Origin: an uncultured Roseburia sp.
GTDB lineage: Bacteria; Bacillota; Clostridia; Lachnospirales; Lachnospiraceae
Assembly (NCBI GenBank): GCA_910584215.1
Contig: CAJTYI010000075.1
Span: 1 to 15,160 of the forward strand
Reading direction: 5' to 3'
Length of the DNA: 15,160 nucleotides
Shown: piece after piece, positions 1-6,164 of the stretch
Layout of the letters: each line of letters opens with the position of its first letter
Numbering within the stretch: the first letter of the stretch is position 1
Notes under the pieces: model-generated
What the model was told of the DNA's origin: nothing
Database searches by the model: none
What the model saw: only the letters and a program-made list of their open reading frames with translations
Translations under genes and position numbers: made by a program

Positions 1-39
1 GCGGGAGTAAAGGGCTGTGATTTTGCTGTAATCATTCAT
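1..39 (-). CDS. N-terminus of a probable serine site-specific recombinase (partial, runs off left edge)
   Basis: Only 13 codons are inside the window, reading MNDYSKITALYSR. This matches the usual beginning of large serine recombinases of Lachnospiraceae mobile elements, where 'ITALYSRLS' leads into the catalytic serine; that serine would lie just outside the window. The start at 39 is chosen because GGAGGG (plus-strand 47-52) sits 7 nt upstream, whereas an in-frame ATG at 45 is only 1 nt from it. The gene is transcribed leftwards, out of the window. In Tn4451-like elements the recombinase gene lies close to an element end and reads inward, so an element boundary probably falls between about 46 and 80. 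The identification rests on a very short peptide and is inference from memory of the family. Confidence 0.6.
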   Translation of the reverse strand, partial: MNDYSKITALYSR

Positions 40-76
40 GTGCATACCCTCCTGCGTCAATATATGTGTTGCTTAC

Positions 77-328
77 AGTTAAGATTATGCACCTCAGAGG
101 ATCGTCTTATTGGCAGTAATCGCGGGATATTTCGCCTTTATTCGCCGCAGATGTTTTTTTTATACAAAAAATGATATCGGCCCACCCCAAAAGTCCGAGC
201 GTCACTTTTATTCGGGCGTTTGCTTCGGTTCCAGCCGAGCGCGCTTTATGGCCGTTATAGCCGTTAAAATTTTTTTCTGCCGTCAGGCTGCGCCGTTTAT
301 TTTGGCTGCATAAAAAAAGTAGGTTCAT
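77..328 (-). pseudogene. Decayed low-molecular-weight protein tyrosine phosphatase-like gene
   Basis: The open part (328 down to a TAA at 107-109) encodes 73 residues. It starts with a P-loop of the C-X5-R-S form (C7 to R13, 'CSQNKRRS'), then 'TAE', 'SAGT' and 'WADIIF', in the order typical of short (about 105-115 residue) LMW-PTP-like proteins. The usual stretch after 'WADIIFVMEK' is about 14 residues too short. Reading through the TAA gives 'ISRDY-CQ*DD-PL-II', which lines up with the family's 'IPDDYxYMDPELIxIL' acid loop, with the stop in place of the Met. I infer an internal deletion plus a nonsense change, with decay up to the adjacent recombinase gene. The start is supported by AAGGAG (334-339) 5 nt upstream. 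A truncated but expressed protein cannot be excluded. Confidence 0.6.
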
Positions 329-408
329 TCTGGCTCCTTTTTATAAAAGTATGTCAAGGCTTTTGTACATTTCAAAAATCAGCTATGGCGGCCGGTTTCT
401 TTTCGTTG

Positions 409-414
409 TATAAT
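409..414 (+). promoter_or_regulatory. Probable -10 box of the MerR-radical SAM operon
   Basis: A perfect TATAAT lies 55 nt upstream of the merR-type start, within the AT-rich 329-469 region between the divergent phosphatase remnant and the MerR gene. No good -35 is visible at 16-18 nt. That would fit an activator-dependent or autoregulated promoter, but this is inference. Confidence 0.45.
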
Positions 415-469
415 AAACATATTCATTTGTATGCGATTAGCTGGACAAAACGAAACAATGAGGTAAACA

Positions 470-904
470 ATGGACGAAAAAACATATTCAATCCGGGAGT
501 TTTCCAGGCGCTATCGGCTTCCCTCCTCGACACTGCGCTATTATGAGGAGGTGGGGCTTTTGACTGACGTCATCCACACGGATAACGGGCAGCGCCTGTA
601 TACGGATAAGCATGTAGAGCGGATGGACGGAATTCTATGTTTCAAGCGGGCAGGGATGCCGATTTCTAAAATGCAGGACTATTATCATTATGAGGAGCAT
701 CTGCCGGAAAATATTGACCGGATTATCGCGCTCGTCGGCACGCACGAAAAAGAGCTGGAGCGGCAGCTCATTGATTTGGAAGCAGATCTGGCGCATATCC
801 GCCGGAAGGTTTACTTTTTTGACGAAGTGAAAAGAGCCTTGCAGGAGGGCAGGGAGCAGCCCAAGTGGGCAGAAATGTTTCCGCCGGAGGAAAGTATAAG
901 ATGA
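470..904 (+). CDS. MerR family transcriptional regulator
   Basis: This 144-residue DNA-binding regulator has an N-terminal winged helix (about residues 5-72) with the family signature TLRYYEEVGLL at 21-31, then a coiled-coil-prone dimerisation helix (about 88-130). It has a single cysteine (C57) and no paired C-terminal cysteines, so a metal-sensing CueR/ZntR-type role is unlikely. The subgroup resembles small MerR proteins that respond to redox, aldehyde or drug stress, but the effector cannot be read from the sequence. The start is supported by GAGG at 460-463, 6 nt upstream. Its TGA overlaps the ATG of the downstream radical SAM gene (ATGA at 901-904), so the two are translationally coupled and MerR probably controls this operon. 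Confidence 0.92.
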   Translation: MDEKTYSIREFSRRYRLPSSTLRYYEEVGLLTDVIHTDNGQRLYTDKHVERMDGILCFKRAGMPISKMQDYYHYEEHLPENIDRIIALVGTHEKELERQLIDLEADLAHIRRKVYFFDEVKRALQEGREQPKWAEMFPPEESIR

Positions 905-2631
905 AGTTATTATTGACGGCGGTCAACGCAAAATATATTCATTCCAATCTGGCGGTTTATTCCCTGGCGGCGTATGCCCGCACTTACAAGTGCCGGGAGG
1001 ACCGCTATGAGGTGTCGTTGGCGGAATATACCATCAACCATCATCCCGATCAGATTTTGTCCGGCCTCTATCAGAAAAGACCGGATGTGCTGTGTTTTTC
1101 CTGCTATATCTGGAATATAAGGTGTGTGGAGGGATTGATCGAAGAGTTTCACAAATTGTGCCCGCATGTGCCCATTTGGGTTGGCGGCCCAGAGGTGTCC
1201 TATGAGGCCGAGGCGTTTTTGGAGAGCCATCCGGCAGTAACGGGTGTGATGATCGGAGAGGGGGAGGAGACGTTTCTGGAGTTGTGCCGGTATTATGGCG
1301 GGGGAGGCGGCCTTTTTGCAATTGCAGGTATTGTATACCGTGACGGCAGCAGGATTTGCAGCACGGGAACAAGGCAGCCGCTTGATATGAATAAAATACC
1401 GTTTTGTTATCAGAGCACGGAGGATTTTAAGAATCGTATTATTTATTATGAATCCAGTCGCGGATGTCCGTTTTCCTGCAGTTACTGTCTTTCGTCGGTG
1501 GATAAAAGGCTGCGTTTCCGCGATGTGGATCTGGTGAAAAGGGAACTGGCCTTTTTTATGGACAAGCAGGTGCCGCAGGTCAAGTTTGTCGACCGGACGT
1601 TTAATTGCAGCCGCGCACATGCCCTGGCGATCTGGCGTTTTATCCGGGAGCAAGACAATGGCGTCACCAATTTCCATTTTGAGATATCGGCTGACCTTTT
1701 GGGCGAGGAGGAGCTTACGGAGCTTGCCGCGATGCGCCCGGGGCTGGTACAGCTTGAGATCGGCGTGCAGTCGACCAATCCGGCTACGATCGCAGAAATT
1801 CACCGCACCATGGAGCTGGGGCGCCTCAAGGAGACGGTACTGCGGATAAGAGCGGCGGGAAATATTCATCAGCATCTCGATCTGATTGCGGGACTTCCGT
1901 GGGAGGATTACGATTCCTTTGTGCGATCGTTTGACGAGGTTTACGCACTGAAGCCGAATCAGCTTCAACTCGGTTTTTTAAAATTGCTAAAAGGTTCGTA
2001 TTTGCATGAACATGCCAAAGAGTACGGTGTTATCAGCCATACCGGTCCGCCTTACGAAGTGCTGCAAACTGACTGGCTTTCTTATGACGATATTCTGCGC
2101 ATCAAAAGAGTGGAGGAAATGCTTGAAGTCTATTATAACAGCGGCCAGTTTGAGGTCACGATGAAAGTGTTGGAATGTTGTTTGCACAGCGCTTTTGCAA
2201 TGTTTGCTCAGTTGGGCGATTTTTATGAGCGGCAGGGATATTTTGGCATGAGCCATTCCCGCCTGCGGCGGTGTGAGATTTTGCTGGAATTTGTGGAAAA
2301 ATATTACCGCGAGGCGACAGACGTGATAAAAGAAAGTCTGATTTTTGATTTGTATTATCGGGAAAATGCAAAAACCAGACCCGCCTGGGCGGCCAATCCT
2401 GCGGAGTGGAAACCGTTCACACGCCGTCTCTGTAAATGCGGCAGCCAGAGTCATCTGGAACGGTTTTCCTACCGCTTTCCCGATAAATCTGTGCCCACAA
2501 TAGTCTCTTTGCCAAGAGCAGAGCGGCAGCCGGTGTATGTATTGTTCGATTATGCGAGGCGGGACCCGCTGGACCATCAGGCACATGTGCAAGAGGTAGA
2601 GCTTTCTGTGGGCAATCAGGTTCATGCATAG
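901..2631 (+). CDS. B12-binding-domain radical SAM protein with DUF4080-type C-terminus
   Basis: A 576-residue cytoplasmic iron-sulfur enzyme. Residues 1 to about 135 resemble a cobalamin-binding Rossmann domain, though I see no DxHxxG base-off histidine motif. A glycine run follows, then the radical SAM core with the 4Fe-4S/SAM motif C189-x3-C193-x2-C196 (CPFSCSYC). Further core features are 'LEIGVQS' and 'HLDLIAGLP'. The C-terminal about 180 residues match the DUF4080 tail known from clostridial homologues. The substrate is unknown; family members resemble anaerobic modification or methylation enzymes. The start at 901 has GGAGG at 886-890 and overlaps the stop of the MerR gene; an upstream in-frame start at 865 lies inside MerR and adds residues unlike the family. 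Confidence 0.88.
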   Translation: MKLLLTAVNAKYIHSNLAVYSLAAYARTYKCREDRYEVSLAEYTINHHPDQILSGLYQKRPDVLCFSCYIWNIRCVEGLIEEFHKLCPHVPIWVGGPEVSYEAEAFLESHPAVTGVMIGEGEETFLELCRYYGGGGGLFAIAGIVYRDGSRICSTGTRQPLDMNKIPFCYQSTEDFKNRIIYYESSRGCPFSCSYCLSSVDKRLRFRDVDLVKRELAFFMDKQVPQVKFVDRTFNCSRAHALAIWRFIREQDNGVTNFHFEISADLLGEEELTELAAMRPGLVQLEIGVQSTNPATIAEIHRTMELGRLKETVLRIRAAGNIHQHLDLIAGLPWEDYDSFVRSFDEVYALKPNQLQLGFLKLLKGSYLHEHAKEYGVISHTGPPYEVLQTDWLSYDDILRIKRVEEMLEVYYNSGQFEVTMKVLECCLHSAFAMFAQLGDFYERQGYFGMSHSRLRRCEILLEFVEKYYREATDVIKESLIFDLYYRENAKTRPAWAANPAEWKPFTRRLCKCGSQSHLERFSYRFPDKSVPTIVSLPRAERQPVYVLFDYARRDPLDHQAHVQEVELSVGNQVHA

Positions 2632-2718
2632 AAGTAAAAATCATGCCTGTGACGATTAGAAAAATGGATGGAAGATAGATCTGGGAATGGTCAGGCAAAT
2701 GCGGAGGGTATCAGACAG

Positions 2719-3432
2719 ATGTTAGAAGATTACGTGGTGATTGATTTGGAAATGACCGGTTTAAACCCAAAGACGGACGCGATTCTGGAGGTGGCGGCAG
2801 TGCGGGTGCGGGCGGGGAAGCCGGAAGCTACCTTTCAGGCGCTGGTTAAGACAGAGCGCAGACTGTCCGATAAAATTACCGAGCTGACCGGCATTACGGA
2901 AGAAATGACGAGACACGCGCCTGATGCCAGGGAAGTGATGGCAGCATATTTTGAGTTTATCGGGGAGGACGTTTTGGTGGGACATAATGTCATCTTTGAT
3001 TATAGTTTCCTTAAACAGTGGGCGGTCAACCACAAAATTACGTTTGAGAGGATGGCTGTCGATACGCTTAAGCTAGCGCGCAGATTCTTGCTGCCAGAGC
3101 AGAAAAAGACACTGGAAGACCTGTGTATCTATTTTGAGATTCCAAGGGAAAACGGGCACCGGGCGCTTGACGATGCGCTGGAGACAGCGCGGTTGTTTGA
3201 ATGCCTGCAACAGCAATTTTTTGAAACTGCCAAAGAGGCATTTGCGCCAAAACTCTTGCAGTATAAGGCAAAAAAACAGTCGCCGGCGACGGAGTATCAG
3301 AAAAATTATTTGAAATCGTATGCGAAATATTTTCATCTGGCCCTGCCGCAGCCGCTCGATGCTATGACTAAGAGCGAGGCGTCTCGCCTGCGGGATGTCT
3401 GGTTTGTGCGCTACGGGCGGATGCCGCAGTAG
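2719..3432 (+). CDS. DnaQ-type (DEDDh) 3'-5' exonuclease
   Basis: A 237-residue exonuclease of the DnaQ/PolC-epsilon superfamily. Exo I is VIDLEMT with D9 and E11, Exo II is GHNVIFDYSFL with D94, and Exo III is HRALDDA with H147 and D152, so all DEDDh metal-binding and catalytic residues are present. It should remove 3' nucleotides from DNA or RNA using two metal ions. A lysine-rich C-terminal extension of about 60 residues ('YQKNYLKSYAKYF') may contact nucleic acid. The start at 2719 has GGAGGG at 2703-2708; the longer in-frame start at 2668 has no ribosome site and adds 17 unrelated residues. It is 87 nt downstream of the radical SAM gene and probably cotranscribed. It converges with the minus-strand gene, only 11 bp separating the stops. 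Confidence 0.9.
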   Translation: MLEDYVVIDLEMTGLNPKTDAILEVAAVRVRAGKPEATFQALVKTERRLSDKITELTGITEEMTRHAPDAREVMAAYFEFIGEDVLVGHNVIFDYSFLKQWAVNHKITFERMAVDTLKLARRFLLPEQKKTLEDLCIYFEIPRENGHRALDDALETARLFECLQQQFFETAKEAFAPKLLQYKAKKQSPATEYQKNYLKSYAKYFHLALPQPLDAMTKSEASRLRDVWFVRYGRMPQ

Positions 3433-3443
3433 CGCAGTGCGGG

Positions 3444-4040
3444 TTATACGAGATTGTCCAAATGCCCTACTATCGAATGTTTCATGACGGAATTGAGAGC
3501 GGATGCTTGTTCTTTTAATCGGGTCACAGCTTCGCTATTGCCGTGTTTTTGATAAAGCTGCCCGAGCAGCAGATAATTTTTGCTGATGTCGGTGCCGCAG
3601 GATATGCCGTATTCGAGGACAGTCTGCGCTTCTTTCTCATAGCCAAGGGTAAGCAGACATTCGCCGTATGCGGCGATTGTGCTGCAAAGTACGGCAAAAT
3701 TATCGTCGCATTCCGACAGAGTGGGCAGATTGGCGGCGCCGTATTTAAGCTTTAAATCCGTGTTGCTTTCACCCGAGAGATTTAAAATCTGCTTGGTGCC
3801 AAGCTCCTGCAGCGCGGCCTCGTAGCCCGAAAGTTCACTGTTTTGACAGATACCTATTGGAAAAGTATCCAGGGGTATGGTAATATAGGGAAGATTGCTG
3901 ATATCCTTGCGCCTGGCAAAATTGGCGTCCGTTTCCCGTTTCCAGAATGCTTCCGTGGCGTCCTGCTGCCGGCGCGCCCATTTTTTGCTCGCGCCGGTGA
4001 CGATGGCGATGACAATAATAAATAAACCTATAAATCTCAT
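3444..4040 (-). CDS. Membrane-anchored TPR-like protein of unknown function
   Basis: 198 residues. Residues 1-17 form a hydrophobic anchor or uncleaved signal (MRFIGLFIIVIAIVTGA) followed by the basic stretch KKWARRQQ, suggesting a single-pass protein whose orientation I cannot fix. The middle contains 'LPYITIPLDTFP'. Residues about 105-185 form paired amphipathic helices with TPR-like spacing ('YGECLLTLGYEKEAQTVLEYGI', 'NYLLLGQLYQKHGNSEAVTRL'), suggesting a protein-interaction scaffold. I do not recognise a named gene. AAAGGA about 10 nt upstream and a good promoter (4072-4100) support the start. It is transcribed divergently from the small membrane protein at 4100 and convergently with the exonuclease. 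Confidence 0.75.
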   Translation of the reverse strand: MRFIGLFIIVIAIVTGASKKWARRQQDATEAFWKRETDANFARRKDISNLPYITIPLDTFPIGICQNSELSGYEAALQELGTKQILNLSGESNTDLKLKYGAANLPTLSECDDNFAVLCSTIAAYGECLLTLGYEKEAQTVLEYGISCGTDISKNYLLLGQLYQKHGNSEAVTRLKEQASALNSVMKHSIVGHLDNLV

Positions 4041-4071
4041 ACAATAAAGAATCCTTTCTGGTTTTCATTTT

Positions 4072-4100
4072 ATTCTATAGTATAAAAGGAGCGATGACAA
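4072..4100 (-). promoter_or_regulatory. Promoter for the minus-strand TPR-like gene
   Basis: On the minus strand TTGTCA (4100-4095) and TAGAAT (4077-4072) are separated by exactly 17 nt, each matching the sigma-A consensus at 5 of 6 positions. Transcription would begin near 4065 and give a leader of about 25 nt. The -35 box overlaps the start codon of the divergent small ORF, so the two genes share this compact control region. Confidence 0.6.
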
Positions 4101-4204
4101 TGTATAATTTTAGTAACAAAAAAAATAATAAAGTAGTTGCGATAATCGTAATCGTGTTGGTTGTGGTGATGGCGCTCTCGACAGTCCTCGCCGCACTGCT
4201 GTAA
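4100..4204 (+). CDS. Small single-pass membrane protein, 34 residues
   Basis: This short ORF encodes a polar, lysine- and asparagine-rich head (MYNFSNKKNNK), then one hydrophobic helix (about residues 12-34, VVAIIVIVLVVVMALSTVLA), ending at TAA 4202-4204. AAGGAG at 4086-4091 lies 8 nt upstream of the ATG at 4100; an in-frame ATG at 4094 is too close (2 nt). The layout, positive N-terminus then one helix with almost nothing after it, predicts an N-in membrane peptide. It resembles very short conserved Firmicute membrane proteins of unknown function. A toxin of a type I system is an alternative, but I see no antisense RNA gene. The ribosome site and clean hydrophobic pattern make it credible; no function is assigned. 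Confidence 0.65.
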   Translation: MYNFSNKKNNKVVAIIVIVLVVVMALSTVLAALL

Positions 4205-4220
4205 CGCCCGCGGACAAAGC

Positions 4221-4290
4221 GCGGCGTGGGGAGTGGGGGGAGACGATAGTGCAGGTTTGGCAGCGTTGCCGCCACTCTGTCCGGCGCCGC
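4221..4290 (+). other. Long imperfect inverted repeat 3' of the small ORF
   Basis: GCGGCG (4221-4226) pairs with CGCCGC (4285-4290). GGGAGTGG (4229-4236) pairs with CCACTC (4272-4277) and CC (4281-4282) around a 3-nt bulge, and GGCA/TGCC (4259-4262 with 4267-4270) forms an inner hairpin. This explains part of the 324-nt gap 4205-4528. There is no T-tract after it, so a classical intrinsic terminator is not supported; it could protect the 3' end or reduce read-through. The stretch 4291-4352 is AT-rich with nothing I can name. Confidence 0.35.
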
Positions 4291-4352
4291 TTCATATGTA
4301 AAAATATACTAAAATAAGCGGTGCAAGTCAATCATATTCGTGGTTATGCATC

Positions 4353-4381
4353 TTGAAAAACCGTTATTTTTCAACTATAAT
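4353..4381 (+). promoter_or_regulatory. Strong sigma-A promoter of the VanW-protein gene
   Basis: TTGAAA (4353-4358) and a perfect TATAAT (4376-4381) are separated by 17 nt. Transcription should begin at about 4387-4389, giving a leader of about 140 nt before the start codon at 4529. The predicted start falls only a few bases before the outer stem of the structured leader RNA. Confidence 0.8.
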
Positions 4382-4387
4382 GAGGCA

Positions 4388-4501
4388 AAAGTGTGAGAAG
4401 AAAATCTAATCGCATGCGGCAGAGGCCGCCTCGCGAAGATTTTCTACGGCGCCAAAACAGCGCCTTTCTCACACAGAAGAACGCCAAAGCAGCGTTCTTC
4501 T
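4388..4501 (+). ncRNA. Structured 5' leader RNA: three-way junction plus hairpin (unidentified)
   Basis: The outer stem is GTGTGAGAA (4391-4399) with TTCTCACAC (4466-4474). Inside it, arm one is GAAAATCT/AGATTTTC (4400-4407 with 4437-4444), TCGC/GCGA (4410-4413 with 4433-4436) and GCGGC/GCCGC (4416-4420 with 4425-4429). Arm two is GGCGC/GCGCC (4448-4452 with 4460-4464) with loop CAAAACA. Immediately after comes a 10-bp hairpin, AGAAGAACGC (4475-4484) with GCGTTCTTCT (4492-4501), loop CAAAGCA. Nearly every base of 4391-4501 is used. It lies between a strong promoter and the VanW-protein ribosome site. It lacks a T-tract, so it is not an obvious terminator. It may be a cis-regulatory RNA, an mRNA-stabilising 5' structure or a dispersed repeat; I do not recognise a known riboswitch. 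Confidence 0.6.
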
Positions 4502-4528
4502 CATAATTTGATAGAAATGGAGCAGGGA

Positions 4529-6019
4529 ATGAGAAATATCAAAAAAGGACTGGGAGTTTTGGCGTTGGCCGGGTTTTTCGGCGCGCTGTCTTTTACGGCC
4601 GGTTCCGTATATGCCGGGCAGGAAGACGATAAAATTGAGAACGGCATCTATATCGGAGAGATCAATGTTGGCGGCATGACGGCCGCGGAAGCTAAGGCTG
4701 CGATCGCCGACCATGTAAATAATTTGCAGAGTGCCATGTTTACGCTCGAGACGGCTTCCGGCAGCCTCGAAGTCAGCGCGCAGGAGCTTGGCGTGTTCTG
4801 CCAGGATGACTCCGTCGTGGAGGAGGCCATGGAGGTCTGCAAGGGCGGCAGTTTAATCAAGCGCTATACGGACAAAAAAGATTTGGAGCAGGGCGAGCTG
4901 ACGTTTGATATTTCTCTGGATGTGGATCAATATGTGGTCTCGGCTTTTTTGGAGGAGAAGAGCGAAGCGCTCAACCAAAGTGCGGTGGACAACGGATTGG
5001 TGCGGGAAAACGGCGCATTTCGTTTTATTGAGGGAAAGCCTGGCGTACAGGTCAATGTGCCGGCGTCTGTGGAAGCGATTGCATCCTACATCAGCGAACA
5101 GTGGGAGGGCGGCGATGCGTCTTTAGAGCTGGTGGCGGAGGTCGTGGAGCCGCGGGGCAGCAGGGACGAACTGTCAAAAATCACAGACTTGCTCGGTGGG
5201 TTCAGTACCAACTACCGCACATCCTCCGCGGGGCGCTGCACGAATATCGCAGTCGCGGCCGGAAAGATCAACGGCACGCTGCTGTATCCGGGCGAGGAGT
5301 TTTCCGTGTACGCAACGATCGGACCGCTGGAAGCGTCAAACGGATATGAGCTGGCGGGCTCTTACGAGAACGGACAGACCGTGGATTCCTACGGCGGCGG
5401 TGTCTGCCAGGTATCCACGACATTATATAATGCAGTCATTTTGGCGGAGCTTGATATCACACAGCGCTCGAATCATTCGATGATTGTCACCTATGTGCAG
5501 CCGTCTATGGATGCGGCGATTGCCGGTGATTACAAGGATTTGCGTTTTGTCAACAATTATGACACGCCAATCTACATTGAAGGATATACGGTAGGTAAAG
5601 ATTTGTTCTTTAACATTTTTGGTGCGGAGACAAGGCCGTCAAACCGTCAGATTTCCTATGTAAGTGAGGTTATCTCACAGGACGATCCGCCGACCCAGTA
5701 TGTCGGTACGGGCGACCCGGCGGGCACAATGAACACGGTGCAGGGAAAACATACCGGATATGTGGCAAGGCTCTGGAAAGTTGTGACGGTGGACGGCGTC
5801 GAGCAGAGCAGGGAGCAGTTCAACAAGAGCACGTATAAGGCGTCGCCTAAGATCGTCAACGTGGGAACAGCTTCACCGGACCCGAACATTTCTGCAATGA
5901 TTGGGGAGGCGCTTGCCTCCGGCGATGAGGCGGCGATACAGGCGGCGGTGGCAAATGCCGCGGCGGTGGCGGCATCGGCGAACCCGGTACAGCCGCAGGG
6001 CGAGCCCGTACCGCAGTAA
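4529..6019 (+). CDS. Secreted VanW family protein with PG-binding-like and G5-like regions
   Basis: 496 residues. A signal peptide (KK at 5-6, hydrophobic 8-25, probable cleavage after V-Y-A29) sends it to the cell surface. Residues about 40-210 resemble the PG_binding_4-type repeats often found ahead of VanW, beginning 'NGIYIGEINVGGMTAAEAKA'. The VanW domain spans about 225-370 (FSTNYR..., LYPGEEFSVY, GGGVCQVSTTLYNA with C293, NHSMIVTYVQP). A G5-like segment (about 385-450) follows, then an Ala-rich tail ending in Pro/Gln repeats. VanW is named from vancomycin clusters but its biochemical role is unclear; cell-wall association is inferred. The start at 4529 has GGAG at 4519-4522; upstream in-frame TTG 4508 and ATG 4517 have no ribosome site and would put polar residues before the signal. 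Confidence 0.88.
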   Translation: MRNIKKGLGVLALAGFFGALSFTAGSVYAGQEDDKIENGIYIGEINVGGMTAAEAKAAIADHVNNLQSAMFTLETASGSLEVSAQELGVFCQDDSVVEEAMEVCKGGSLIKRYTDKKDLEQGELTFDISLDVDQYVVSAFLEEKSEALNQSAVDNGLVRENGAFRFIEGKPGVQVNVPASVEAIASYISEQWEGGDASLELVAEVVEPRGSRDELSKITDLLGGFSTNYRTSSAGRCTNIAVAAGKINGTLLYPGEEFSVYATIGPLEASNGYELAGSYENGQTVDSYGGGVCQVSTTLYNAVILAELDITQRSNHSMIVTYVQPSMDAAIAGDYKDLRFVNNYDTPIYIEGYTVGKDLFFNIFGAETRPSNRQISYVSEVISQDDPPTQYVGTGDPAGTMNTVQGKHTGYVARLWKVVTVDGVEQSREQFNKSTYKASPKIVNVGTASPDPNISAMIGEALASGDEAAIQAAVANAAAVAASANPVQPQGEPVPQ

Positions 6020-6051
6020 ATGCGATAAGAATTAAAAATATAAAGGCAGTG

Positions 6052-6080
6052 ATGAGAAACTCTTTGTGGGAGTTTCTCAT
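6052..6080 (+). terminator. Hairpin after the VanW-protein gene, possible terminator
   Basis: ATGAGAAACTC (6052-6062) pairs perfectly with GAGTTTCTCAT (6070-6080), an 11-bp stem with a 7-nt loop, 32 nt after the stop. The downstream bases (TGTGCTATAT) are only mildly T-rich, so termination would be weak. It is the only candidate terminator between this gene and the next operon. Confidence 0.5.
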
Positions 6081-6095
6081 TGTGCTATATAAAGT

Positions 6096-6151
6096 TCGTG
6101 TGCCGCGTGCGGATGATCGGGCCGTCTGGCCGGTCGGATGACGGCGCACGG
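6096..6151 (+). other. Leader stem-loop abutting the AIR-synthase-like ribosome site
   Basis: CGTGTGCCG (6097-6105) pairs with CGGCGCACG (6142-6150) as 9 bp with one G-U wobble, and T6096-G6151 can add another wobble. The enclosed 36 nt can form GGCC/GGCC (6120-6123 with 6128-6131). The 3' arm ends 2-3 nt before the AGGGAG ribosome site (6154-6159), so folding could affect initiation. Function is inference. Confidence 0.35.
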
Positions 6152-6164
6152 TGAGGGAGATACT

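Noticed and set aside
350..360. Minus-strand TTGACA near the phosphatase remnant as a promoter
   Set aside because: The nearest TATAAA is only 6 nt away, so spacing is impossible; no -10 lies at 16-18 nt.
910..1968. Long minus-strand open frame of 352 codons
   Set aside because: It lies wholly over the radical SAM gene, whose motifs are clear. Its translation resembles no family and is a composition shadow.
4475..4501. Hairpin as an intrinsic terminator or attenuator
   Set aside because: The bases after the stem (CATAATTTGATAG) contain no T-tract. An attenuator would need additional evidence.
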